Assembly: GCA_964577615.1 (NCBI GenBank)
Contig: CAZNZW010000008.1
Span: 6,846-70,845, forward strand
Direction: 5' to 3'
From: QNYZ01 sp964577615
Lineage (GTDB): Bacteria; Desulfobacterota; Desulfobacteria; Desulfobacterales; QNYZ01
DNA: 64,000 nucleotides
Shown here: positions 24,622-33,444 of the stretch, in pieces
How positions within the stretch are numbered: the stretch's first letter is position 1
Layout: every line of letters starts with the position of its first letter
The notes under the pieces: model-generated
Database searches by the model: none
What the model saw: only the letters and a program-made list of their open reading frames with translations
What the model was told of the DNA's origin: nothing
Program-made: the position numbers and the translations under genes

Positions 24622-25025
24622 CTCGATGCCTCCCGTGATCCAGCCGGTCGCGGATGATCGGCTTCCGGAACGGCCCATGAAACCCGGTACTGATCAATAC
24701 TCACGAATCACCAATTACAAATATACCGACCGGTCTTTTTATATTTAAACTGGCGAGCCGTGTCAAGCGTTAAGACGTTATCCTCCGATATTTTTTCTGT
24801 CTGCGGGATGTATCCGGATGGCAGGTAAAAACCAGCACGCCGGCTCCATCAAATTGTGACGATACGAATTTTAAAGATACTTGGGGTAAACACCACGGTC
24901 AGTAGCATTCCAGGCGCTTCCGCCGGGGATCTGGATACCGCGCGGCAATTGTTCAGAACGTACACAGAATGTTTCGATGTCGGTTTGTGCTTTCAGATTT
25001 TTGAAACGGAAAAAGTCCGGTGATC
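24622..25025. other. Intergenic region between GNAT gene and TetR gene
   Basis: About 400 nt without a convincing gene. It contains the promoter and candidate operator of the TetR operon in its left third. The right two thirds, downstream of the GNAT gene on the minus strand, show nothing I recognise; short open frames here have no Shine-Dalgarno or recognisable protein pattern. Confidence 0.6.
24719..24746. promoter_or_regulatory. Candidate TetR operator upstream of the regulator gene
   Basis: A perfect 8-bp palindrome GACCGGTC (24728-24735) is flanked by A/T-rich near-symmetric arms, AAATATA on the left and TATATTT on the right (offset by two bases). It lies about 100 nt upstream of the TetR start. 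GACC-GGTC cores are known for several TetR-family operators such as those of NemR and LmrA/YxaF. This makes autoregulation plausible. Confidence 0.5.
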
Positions 25026-25526
25026 CTAAGCCTGCGACAGCTTAAGTACCAGCCGCTGCTCGTTGACGGCGGTGCCCCACTCGGTTCCCATACATTGTTC
25101 GGTGAGAACAAATCCGTTTTTCTCATACAACCGCCGGGCGACATGAAGCCCTTCAAAGGTCCACAAATAAACCGTTGGATATTTTTTTCCCCGGCAAAAA
25201 CTGATGGCCGCATGGAGCAACTGATGGCCGATCCGTTTTCCATGCAGATGCTCGGCAACGATAAACCAGCGCAGATGGGCCCCCTTGCTGCCGGCGTGGA
25301 TGCCGTCAATGGAAATGGTGGCAACGACCCGTCCCATTTCAGATACCGTCCAGAACCCGTCGCGTGATTCATCGTATCGATTCAAAAACGTGGACAAACC
25401 AGTGGCGACCATGGCTTCGAAGTAAAGATCAAATCCCCAGTGGCGGTGGTAGTAGGTGCCGTGAAGTTCGGTAACCTGCCCGATGGCGCCCGGAAAATAG
25501 CCTTGATCCACCCGAATCTCTGACAT
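25026..25526 (-). CDS. GNAT-family N-acetyltransferase
   Basis: Protein of 166 residues with the GNAT fold. Segment VVATISIDGIHAGSKGAHLRWFIV leads into the acetyl-CoA pocket motif EHLHGKRIGHQLLHAA (Q/RxxGxG/A variant HGKRIG), and LYEKNGFVLTEQ closes the fold. Segments are typical for GNATs fused in MarR regulators or free-standing. The acceptor is unknown. It lies alone on the minus strand, divergent from pfaC. Confidence 0.82.
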   Translation of the reverse strand: MSEIRVDQGYFPGAIGQVTELHGTYYHRHWGFDLYFEAMVATGLSTFLNRYDESRDGFWTVSEMGRVVATISIDGIHAGSKGAHLRWFIVAEHLHGKRIGHQLLHAAISFCRGKKYPTVYLWTFEGLHVARRLYEKNGFVLTEQCMGTEWGTAVNEQRLVLKLSQA

Positions 25527-25703
25527 TCGAAGCCCTCCGAATCAGCTGGGTGTAAAGAATTGGGTTGAAGTAAATATGGGATTAATATCTTTTCTCTTTT
25601 AGCCATACCCGCCCTTTTTGTCAACGATCCGGGCCGATCGCGCAACCATCACATCGCCCCTGTCAGATGAATACCGCATGAAGACGCAATCCCGGATAGA
25701 ATC

Positions 25704-25732
25704 TTGCCAAATAGAGACAGGTCGGTTATAGA
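25704..25732 (+). promoter_or_regulatory. Sigma-70-like promoter of the pfaC-ole operon
   Basis: TTGCCA (25704-25709) and TATAGA (25727-25732) are separated by exactly 17 nt, matching five and four of six consensus positions. Transcription would start near 25739, about 22 nt before ATG 25761. This decides the pfaC start: a TTG at 25704 in the same frame falls in the -35 box and cannot be translated from this promoter. Confidence 0.55.
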
Positions 25733-25760
25733 AAAACGCTTTTTATGCTATGATGCCAAA

Positions 25761-28700
25761 ATGACTTTCAACGAACCGATTGCCGTGGTGGGAATGGGCG
25801 GGGTATTCCCCGGCGCACAAACGCTTTCCACCTTCTGGCAGAATATTCTCAATCGCGTCGAAACCGCCGACGATGTACCGGCTGCCCGGTGGGGAATACC
25901 GCCCCGGGCCATGCTGGCCGAGCAGTTTGCACCGGATAAGGCATACGGCCGGCGCGCCTGTTTAATTCAAAATTTCCAGTTCGACCCATCCGGCCTGAAC
26001 ATCTCATCAACGGCTGCCCGCGATCTGGACCCGCTTTATCACCTGGCCCTGCATGCCGGCCGGGAGGCCCTGGCCGGAAGTATTTCGCCGGGCCTTAACC
26101 GGGACCGGACCGGCGTGATTTTAGCGGCCATCGCATTGCCCACCGACGGGGCATCGGATGCAGCCCGAAGGATCGTCGGGCAGTCTCTGGCCGATTCCGT
26201 TATGGCGGTCATGGGGGACACGCCATCCCGTCAGAATCGTCCGTTACCGGACCGCACGTTCCTGTCCGGGCAGGTCACATCGCTTCCGGCTGCGCTGATC
26301 GCCAGGGCGCTCGATCTGGGGGGCGGCACCCTGACCCTGGACGCCGCCTGCGCCTCGTCGCTTTACGCCATTAAACTGGCCTGCGACGAACTGGCCGCCC
26401 GCCGTGCCGATGCCATGCTGGCCGGGGGCGTCTCCCGGCCCGACTGCCTCTATACCCAGGTGGGGTTTACCCAGCTGCGCGCGCTGTCACCGTCGGGCCG
26501 ATGCGCGCCCTTTGACCGGACCGCCGACGGCCTGGTGGTGGGCGAAGGCGCCGGCATCGTCATGCTGAAACGACTCGCCGATGCAGTATCGGCCGGCGAT
26601 GTGATTCACGGCGTTATCCGGGGCATCGGGTGGTCCAACGATCTTCGCGGCAACCTGCTGGCCCCGAGCAGCGAAGGCCAGATCCGGGCCATGCAGCAGG
26701 CCTACCGCTCTTCCGGCTGGTCTCCCCACGATGTGGACCTGATCGAATGCCACGGCGCGGGGACGCCCCTGGGCGATGCCACGGAGCTGGCCAGCCTGCA
26801 GACCCTGTGGGGTCACCCGGAAACATCCCGGAGAACCTGCGCCATTGGATCCGTCAAATCGATGATCGGTCATTTGCTGACCGGTGCCGCGGCCGCCGGG
26901 CTGATTAAAACCTTGCTGGCCATCAAGAATCACACCCTGCCGCCATCGATCAACTTTGACCAGCCGCCTGCGGACAGCCCGCTGATTGACGGGCCGTTCA
27001 GGGTGCAGACCAACGCCGCGGCCTGGTCCCAACGGGATTCGAACACCCCGCGCCGGGCAGCGGTGAACGCCTTTGGATTTGGGGGAATCAATGCCCATCT
27101 GCTGGTTGAGGAGTATGTTGACGCGGCGGCCGGTGGGCCGGTGGGCCAGCCGGCCAGCCGGCCAGTCAGCCAGTCGGCCAGTGGGGCAATCGTGCAGCCG
27201 GCCGGGCAGCCGGTGGCCATCGTCGGGATGGCGGCGGCTTTTGGGCGGCTGACGTCTCTCGAATCATTCGAAAACGCCGTTTTTAACGGAGAATCCGCCA
27301 TCGGGCGCCGTCCCGATGCCCGGTGGAAGGGTTGTGACGCATATGCTCCCGGATTGCCGGGTACCGCCGGGATGTCCGGGGCCTTCATGGATCAGATCCA
27401 GATCCAGCCCGGCGAATTTCGCATTCCCCCGACCGAAATCGTCGATATTCTCCCCCAGCACCTGCTCATGCTCCAAACCGCCTGCCGGGCGGCCCGGGAC
27501 GCCGGCCTGGCGACAGAAGCCAGACCCCGCGCCGGGACGATCATCGGGATCGAGTTTGATTATGAAGCCACGAATTTTCACCTGCGCTGGGATCTGTTCA
27601 ACGCGGTTCAGCGCTGGAATGATGAAAAAAACCTGGGGCTCAGCCGCCGCGATATGGACCAGTGGCGGCAGCAGCTCCAGAAGATTACCGGCCCGCCCCT
27701 GACCCACGAACGCACCCTGGGCGCCCTGGGCAGCATGGTCGCCAGCCGGGTGGCCCGTGAACTGCGGCTGGGCGGCCCGAGTTTTGTCATATCCGACGGA
27801 CCGGCCTCTGGACTGCGGGCCCTGGAAATCGGTGTCCGATCCCTCCAGCGGGGGGAAACCGACGCCATGCTCATCGGTGCGGTGGATCTGTTCGGGGATA
27901 TCCGCAATCTGGCGACGGCATCGGACGGATTACGGTTTTCATCGACCGACACCCTGCGCCCCTTTCACTCCGATACTGACGGCACCCTGCCCGGCGACGG
28001 CGCCGGTGCGGTGGTGATCAAACGGCTGGACGACGCGCTGAAAGCGAACGATCGCATCTATGCGGTGATTCAGGGACTTTCGGCCACCACCGGAAACAGA
28101 TCCGATTCGAATTCAATGACGGCGGCCTATGCGCGGGCCGTCCATCAGGCCACGGCAGCGGCCGGATGGCGTGTCGACGATGTGGGGTTTCTGGAAGTTC
28201 ACGGCAGCGGCGATCCTGGAGAAGACCGGTTGGAGAAAGCGGCGCTGACCACCCTGTTTCCGGCGGCCCCCCGGCCGGCCGGTCCATGCTTTCTTGGCAC
28301 ATCGAAGCCAACGGTCGGCTATGTGGGGGCGGCGGCATCCATGGCGTCTTTAATTAAAACCGCCTGCTGCCTGTTCCGGCGGCAATTGCCCCCCTGGACG
28401 GCACCGGCGGAAATCGATCCCGACATCCGGTCAAACGGATCGTTTCAGCTGACCGGTCACACGATTTCCTGGCCTTCCCCAGCGGCTGGCACTCAGTACC
28501 GGGCAGGAATCGTTGCCCTGACCCCTTCGGGTGGCTGTGCCTGCATCGCCCTGGAAAACGGGCCTGAGTCAGGCCCCACTTGTGCGGCACCCGCGCCGCA
28601 CCCGCTGGAAACCACGACCGCCGCCACGCCGATCACCCTGACCATCGGGGGATTGCCCGAATCGCCGCCGCTGCCACCGGAACGACTGCGGAAAACCGTT

Positions 28701-31397
28701 CGCCCGGTTGAAAAAACGGCCCCATCCACATCCGGCATCCCCGCAGACATACCCGAGGTGGAAATGATCCGCCAGGTGGCTGAAAATACCGCGGCAACGG
28801 AAAAAGCCCACAGCCGCTTCCTCGCATTTTCCGCGGACCTGACCCGGATCTATGGTGACACCCTGGCCTTTCAGCGGGAATTCCTGGAACAGCATCCAGC
28901 GGCAGCCAACCTGTTTAAGTCACCGTCTGAAGACCGGTCCCGCCCCGGCCGCCCACCGCAAGCCGGCCGCCCCGAACACGATGCCCCTGTTTTCCCCCGT
29001 CCGATGTGCATGGAATTTGCCATCGGATCCGTGGCAAAGGTGCTGGGCCCGGCCTTTTCCGATGTGGATACCTATCCGGCCCGGGTGAGGCTGCCCGACG
29101 AGCCGTTGATGCTCGTTGACCGGATCATCGCCATCGAGGGCCGGAAAGGCGTCCTCGGACCGGGCCGCATCATCACCGAACACGACGTCCACCCGGATAT
29201 CTGGTATCTCGACGGCGGCCGGACGCCGGTGTGCATTTCGGTGGAGGCCGGCCAGGCCGACCTGTTTCTGTGCGCCTATCTCGGAATTGATTTTAAGGTA
29301 AAGGGAAAACGGACCTACCGTCTGCTCGATGCCACGGTGACCTTTCACAGTGCGCTTCCCCGCCCCGGCGATACCATCCGCTACGATATCCACATCGACA
29401 AATTTGTTCGCCAGGGCGAGACCTGGCTCTTCTTTTTCCGGTTTGAGGGCGCCATCAACGGCCGGCCGTTGATTACCATGGTCGATGGCTGTGCCGGGTT
29501 CTTCACCCACGAGGAGGTCACCCGGTCCGGCGGGATTATCACCACGGATGACACGCCGCCCGACGCCCCCAAGGGCCGGGGAAAATGGGCCCCCTGGGTG
29601 CCGGTCAAAACCGAACGCTATTCCGATGCCCAGCTCGATGCCCTGCGGCAGGGCGACATGGCCGCCTGCTTTGGCAATGATTTTCGCGGCATGACCGTCC
29701 CCGGCGCCCTGCGGCTGCCCGGCGGGCGGATGCGGCTCATCGACCGGGTGCTCCTTGTCGATCCGGCCGGCGGAAAATTCGGCCTCGGATTTATCCGGGC
29801 CGAAGCGGATATCCATCCGGACGACTGGTTTCTCACCTGCCATTTCGTGGATGACAGGGTCATGCCGGGCACATTGATGTACGAATGCTGCGCCCACACG
29901 CTTCGGGTTCTGCTCCAGCGCATGGGCTGGGTCTGCGATCAGCCGGCGGCCGCATACGAGCCGGTCATCGGTGTTCAGAGCAAGCTGAAATGCCGCGGAC
30001 CGGTGACCCCGGATACCCGAAAAGTCCATTACGAATTAACCATCCGGGAAGTCGGCTACGAACCGGAGCCCTACGTGATCGGCGATGCCGACATGTTTGC
30101 CGATGGCCGTCATATTGTCCGGTTCAACGATATTTCCATGAAGATGACCGGCGTGACCCGGCACGACCTGCGTGATTACTGGCATCGCCATACCCACGGC
30201 ACCCCACCGGATCAACGCGGTCAGAAAAAACCGGCCGCCGTCTTCAGCCATGCGCAAATCCTCGCCTTTGCCCAAGGAAACCCGTCCGAGGCATTCGGCC
30301 GCCGATATCGGCCCTTTGACAGCAACAGGTTCATCGCCCGGCTGCCCAGACCGCCGTATCTCTTCATCGACCGGATCACCCGGTGCGACCCGCCGCCGTG
30401 GATCGTCAAGGCCGATGGCTGGGTGGAGGCCCGATTTGACACTGCGCCGGCCGACTGGTATTTCACGGCCGACCGCTCCGGTATCATGCCCTATGCCATC
30501 CTGCTGGAAATTGCCCTGCAACCCTGCGGCTGGCTGGCCGCATATATGGGGTCGGCCCTGCTGAGTGAAGACGATCTCCACTTCCGGAACCTAGGGGGGC
30601 AGGGGATTATCCAGGCCGATATCCCGGCCGGCGATCATCCCCTCGCCACCCGGGTTCGCCTGACACGGATATCCAAGGCGGCGGGGATGATTGTGGAATC
30701 GTTCGATTTCGACGTCCGCGCCGGGTCCCAACTGATTTACAAGGGTGATTCCTATTTCGGTTTTTTTTCCAAAACCGCCCTGGCCCAGCAGGAAGGGATC
30801 CGCGATGCCGAAAAGCGGGTTTTCCGGGCCGACCCGGCCGGTTCGATTTTGTCTGAGCCCTGCTGTTTTCCCGACGTGCCGCCCCTGCGGCCAGAAGATA
30901 CCGACCCGGCCGGCACGGGGTCGACATCGGCCCTGCAGATGCCGGCCACGGCCATCCGGATGGTCGATCGAATCGATCTCTTCATTCCCGACGGCGGCCC
31001 CCGGCGGCTGGGCTACATCCGGGGGCAGAAGCAGGTCAACCCCGACGACTGGTTCTTCAAGGCGCATTTCCACCAGGACCCGGTCTGGCCGGGATCGCTG
31101 GGAATCGAGTCTTTTATCCAGCTGCTCAAATACTATCTGATCGCCACCTGGAAAGAGAAAGTTGACGGCCACCGGTTTTCCATCACGTTTCCCCGGCGCC
31201 ACGAGTGGATCTACCGGGGTCAGATTTTACCGACCGACGGGAATGTCACCGTGGAAGCGATCATCACGCAGGTGACGACCGACCCGTCTGTATCCATCAC
31301 GGCTGACGGATTTCTCAGCGTCGATGGCCGTTATATCTATGAAATGAAACAATTCGGTATCTCACTGGTACCGCTCTCATCAAGGTCAATCCCATGA
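25761..31397 (+). CDS. pfaC: PfaC-type polyunsaturated fatty acid synthase subunit (KS-CLF-DH'-DH-DH'-DH)
   Basis: Protein of 1878 residues, the usual PfaC length. Domain order: ketosynthase (about 1-450; C197 in DAACASS, H331 in ECHGAGTP, H371 in MIGHLL); chain-length factor (about 480-930; catalytic Cys absent in SDGPASG near 680, second His absent near 853); a proline-rich linker; then four FabA-like hotdogs. DH' (about 1110-1260) lacks the His; DH (about 1320-1480) has H1361 in CHFVDDRVMPG; a second DH' (about 1530-1690) lacks it; the final DH has H1769 in AHFHQDPVWPG. PfaC works with ACP-bearing PfaA, with PfaB and with enoyl reductase PfaD, none of which is here. The stop overlaps oleA as ATGA. 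ATG 25761 is preferred from the promoter position. Confidence 0.9.
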   Translation: MTFNEPIAVVGMGGVFPGAQTLSTFWQNILNRVETADDVPAARWGIPPRAMLAEQFAPDKAYGRRACLIQNFQFDPSGLNISSTAARDLDPLYHLALHAGREALAGSISPGLNRDRTGVILAAIALPTDGASDAARRIVGQSLADSVMAVMGDTPSRQNRPLPDRTFLSGQVTSLPAALIARALDLGGGTLTLDAACASSLYAIKLACDELAARRADAMLAGGVSRPDCLYTQVGFTQLRALSPSGRCAPFDRTADGLVVGEGAGIVMLKRLADAVSAGDVIHGVIRGIGWSNDLRGNLLAPSSEGQIRAMQQAYRSSGWSPHDVDLIECHGAGTPLGDATELASLQTLWGHPETSRRTCAIGSVKSMIGHLLTGAAAAGLIKTLLAIKNHTLPPSINFDQPPADSPLIDGPFRVQTNAAAWSQRDSNTPRRAAVNAFGFGGINAHLLVEEYVDAAAGGPVGQPASRPVSQSASGAIVQPAGQPVAIVGMAAAFGRLTSLESFENAVFNGESAIGRRPDARWKGCDAYAPGLPGTAGMSGAFMDQIQIQPGEFRIPPTEIVDILPQHLLMLQTACRAARDAGLATEARPRAGTIIGIEFDYEATNFHLRWDLFNAVQRWNDEKNLGLSRRDMDQWRQQLQKITGPPLTHERTLGALGSMVASRVARELRLGGPSFVISDGPASGLRALEIGVRSLQRGETDAMLIGAVDLFGDIRNLATASDGLRFSSTDTLRPFHSDTDGTLPGDGAGAVVIKRLDDALKANDRIYAVIQGLSATTGNRSDSNSMTAAYARAVHQATAAAGWRVDDVGFLEVHGSGDPGEDRLEKAALTTLFPAAPRPAGPCFLGTSKPTVGYVGAAASMASLIKTACCLFRRQLPPWTAPAEIDPDIRSNGSFQLTGHTISWPSPAAGTQYRAGIVALTPSGGCACIALENGPESGPTCAAPAPHPLETTTAATPITLTIGGLPESPPLPPERLRKTVRPVEKTAPSTSGIPADIPEVEMIRQVAENTAATEKAHSRFLAFSADLTRIYGDTLAFQREFLEQHPAAANLFKSPSEDRSRPGRPPQAGRPEHDAPVFPRPMCMEFAIGSVAKVLGPAFSDVDTYPARVRLPDEPLMLVDRIIAIEGRKGVLGPGRIITEHDVHPDIWYLDGGRTPVCISVEAGQADLFLCAYLGIDFKVKGKRTYRLLDATVTFHSALPRPGDTIRYDIHIDKFVRQGETWLFFFRFEGAINGRPLITMVDGCAGFFTHEEVTRSGGIITTDDTPPDAPKGRGKWAPWVPVKTERYSDAQLDALRQGDMAACFGNDFRGMTVPGALRLPGGRMRLIDRVLLVDPAGGKFGLGFIRAEADIHPDDWFLTCHFVDDRVMPGTLMYECCAHTLRVLLQRMGWVCDQPAAAYEPVIGVQSKLKCRGPVTPDTRKVHYELTIREVGYEPEPYVIGDADMFADGRHIVRFNDISMKMTGVTRHDLRDYWHRHTHGTPPDQRGQKKPAAVFSHAQILAFAQGNPSEAFGRRYRPFDSNRFIARLPRPPYLFIDRITRCDPPPWIVKADGWVEARFDTAPADWYFTADRSGIMPYAILLEIALQPCGWLAAYMGSALLSEDDLHFRNLGGQGIIQADIPAGDHPLATRVRLTRISKAAGMIVESFDFDVRAGSQLIYKGDSYFGFFSKTALAQQEGIRDAEKRVFRADPAGSILSEPCCFPDVPPLRPEDTDPAGTGSTSALQMPATAIRMVDRIDLFIPDGGPRRLGYIRGQKQVNPDDWFFKAHFHQDPVWPGSLGIESFIQLLKYYLIATWKEKVDGHRFSITFPRRHEWIYRGQILPTDGNVTVEAIITQVTTDPSVSITADGFLSVDGRYIYEMKQFGISLVPLSSRSIP
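27130..27205 (+). repeat. Imperfect micro-repeat coding the KS-CLF linker of PfaC
   Basis: A run of imperfect repeats of GGCCAGCC/GCCAGTC-like units encodes a linker rich in Pro, Gln, Ser and Ala (GPVGQPASRPVSQSASGA and QPAGQP). It joins the ketosynthase to the chain-length factor. Such slippage-prone sequence suggests that the linker length changes readily. Confidence 0.55.
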
Positions 31398-32434
31398 AAT
31401 ATACGAACGTTTTCATCGATGCCTTCGGGTACGAGCTGCCCCCCAACGTCATCACATCCGACGATCTGGAAAACCGGCTGGCCCCGCTGTATCGAACGCT
31501 CCACATCACCCCGGGGCAATTGACGGCCATCACCGGCGTCCGGGAACGCCGCTTCTGGGACCGCGGCTTCCGCATGCGCACCGGCGCCATCATGGCCGGC
31601 CGCAAGGCGCTGGCCGACTCGGCGGCCGCTCCCGCCGATGTCGGCATGCTGATATACGGCGGCGTCTGCCGGGATCATCTGGAACCGGCCACGGCCTGCG
31701 CGGTGGCCGAGGGCCTGGGCATCGGCCCCGATGCCGAGATCCTTGACATTTCCAACGCCTGTCTCGGGGTTTTAAACGGCATCATCCATGTGGCCAACGC
31801 CATCGAACTCGGCCAGATCCAGGCGGGAATGATCGTTTCCTGCGAATCCGCCCGCCAGATCGTGGAGCAGACCATCGAGCGGATGCTGGACCAGCCGAAC
31901 ATGGAAATATTCAAAAAATCCCTGGCCACCCTCACCGGCGGATCCGGCGCCGTGGCCGTGGTGCTGACCCACCGCGACCTGGCTGACCGGGGCCACCGTA
32001 TCCAGGGCGGCATCGCCTTAAACGACACCCGGCACCACCGGCTCTGCATCTGGGGGCCGGACACGGGCATCCCGGCCACCATGCCCCTGGTGATGGAAAC
32101 CGATGCCGTGGGCGTCCTCGAAAACGGCGTCAAGCTCGGCACGCGGACCTACCGGGCATTTCGGGAGACGATCTGGCGCAACGCCGGACCACCCGACAAG
32201 ATCATCTGCCACCAGGTGGGCGCGGCCCACCAGCGAACCATCCTTCAGGCCCTGGATATCCCCGCCGAAAAAGATTTTGTCACCTATCCTTTTCTCGGCA
32301 ACATCGGCACGGTTTCTCTGCCGATCACGGCGGCCATCGCCCGCGAACGCGGCTTCCTGACAGCCGGCGACCAGGTGGGATTTTTCGGTATCGGCAGCGG
32401 CCTGAACTGTCTGCTGCTGGGGGTTCGATGGTAA
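31394..32434 (+). CDS. oleA: OleA: acyl-CoA head-to-head condensing thiolase-like enzyme
   Basis: Thiolase-superfamily protein of 346 residues. It aligns in spacing with OleA of Xanthomonas: Glu97 in CRDHLEPATA lies 26 residues before nucleophile C123 in DISNACLGVLNGI, and H273 (ICHQVG) lies 30 residues before N303 (FLGNIGTVS); these two distances match the known E117/C143 and H285/N315 pairs. OleA joins two acyl-CoAs into a 2-alkyl-3-ketoacid. The start overlaps the pfaC stop (ATGA) and the end overlaps oleB by 7 nt. Coupling to pfaC suggests that at least one substrate chain is made by the Pfa system. Confidence 0.88.
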   Translation: MKYTNVFIDAFGYELPPNVITSDDLENRLAPLYRTLHITPGQLTAITGVRERRFWDRGFRMRTGAIMAGRKALADSAAAPADVGMLIYGGVCRDHLEPATACAVAEGLGIGPDAEILDISNACLGVLNGIIHVANAIELGQIQAGMIVSCESARQIVEQTIERMLDQPNMEIFKKSLATLTGGSGAVAVVLTHRDLADRGHRIQGGIALNDTRHHRLCIWGPDTGIPATMPLVMETDAVGVLENGVKLGTRTYRAFRETIWRNAGPPDKIICHQVGAAHQRTILQALDIPAEKDFVTYPFLGNIGTVSLPITAAIARERGFLTAGDQVGFFGIGSGLNCLLLGVRW

Positions 32435-33333
32435 TCCGCGCTCTGCCTGCCGCTGTCCGGCAACTGTATCCGTTCCCGTCCCGTTACCTGACGGCCAGCG
32501 GCCTTCAGTACCACTACCTGGACGAAGGGCGGGGCACGCCGATCGTCATGGTTCATGGCAATCCGACCTGGTCGTTTTTTTTCCGGGATCTGATCCGGGA
32601 TCTGTCACGCGACCACCGGGTCATCGTCCCGGACCATATTGGCTGCGGCCTGTCAGATACGCCGCCCCGGTCCCGGTACGGCTACCGGCTGGCCGACCGG
32701 GTCGCCGACCTTGACCGCCTGCTGGCCCGACGGGTGCCCGACGAAAAAATCACCCTGCTCGTACACGACTGGGGCGGCATGATCGGCATGGCCTGGGCCA
32801 TCGATCATATCCCCCGCATCGCCCGGATCATTGTCCTCAACACCGCCGCTTTTCTCCCCATGCCAGGCAAACCGCTGCCCTGGCAGCTGCGCCTGATCCG
32901 AAACGTGCCGGCCGTTGCCACCGGTGCGGTCCTCGGCCTGAACCTGTTCGCCGCCGGCGCCATTTTCATGGCCCCCTTTTACCGCCTGCCGCCCGCCGTC
33001 CGGGCCGGATACCTGGCCCCGTACAACCGGCCTGCCCACCGGATCGCCACCCTGGCCTTTGTGCAGGATATTCCGGTGAAGCCGACAGACCCAAGCTACC
33101 CTGTTGCCGCCCGGACCGACGCCGCGCTCTGCCGGCTGGCCCACGTACCGATGGGCATCTTCTGGGGAAAGCACGATTTCGTATTCGACACCGACTATCT
33201 GACCGAATGGCGGCGGCGCTTTCCCGATGCCGAGGCCCATCTGTTCAACGATGCCGGCCATTACCTGCTCGAAGATGCCGGCGACCGGATCATTCCCCGG
33301 ATACGTTCGTTCTTGCAAAAGCACCCGCTTTGA
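32428..33333 (+). CDS. oleB: OleB: beta-lactone decarboxylase (haloalkane-dehalogenase-like hydrolase)
   Basis: Alpha/beta-hydrolase of 301 residues. Oxyanion region MVHGNPTWSF, nucleophile D114 in LLVHDWGGMIG, acid in WGKHDFVFD, and catalytic H278 in NDAGHYLLED match haloalkane dehalogenase-like OleB proteins, which decarboxylate the beta-lactone made by OleC to give a cis-olefin. A true dehalogenase is an alternative on sequence alone, but the operon position between OleA and OleC argues for OleB. ATG 32428 overlaps the oleA end. Confidence 0.85.
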   Translation: MVIRALPAAVRQLYPFPSRYLTASGLQYHYLDEGRGTPIVMVHGNPTWSFFFRDLIRDLSRDHRVIVPDHIGCGLSDTPPRSRYGYRLADRVADLDRLLARRVPDEKITLLVHDWGGMIGMAWAIDHIPRIARIIVLNTAAFLPMPGKPLPWQLRLIRNVPAVATGAVLGLNLFAAGAIFMAPFYRLPPAVRAGYLAPYNRPAHRIATLAFVQDIPVKPTDPSYPVAARTDAALCRLAHVPMGIFWGKHDFVFDTDYLTEWRRRFPDAEAHLFNDAGHYLLEDAGDRIIPRIRSFLQKHPL

Positions 33334-33444
33334 TAGTAAGAAGTTGTATTCATAACCGTACCCCTGAAATAAAGACCTGAAAGCAACATCCGGCAACAAG
33401 AGTCGATCTTGCCATTTTAGAAAAAGGACCGGTTGATTTTTCCC

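Noticed and set aside
25704..25760. TTG 25704 as the start of pfaC
   Set aside because: This TTG lies in the -35 box of the probable promoter, and the conserved ketosynthase start begins just after ATG 25761.
27130..27205. Repeat run as a CRISPR array
   Set aside because: Units are short, imperfect and in frame within the PfaC coding region with no spacers.
32428..33333. Haloalkane dehalogenase
   Set aside because: The residues also fit a dehalogenase, but overlap with oleA and proximity to oleC make OleB far more likely.
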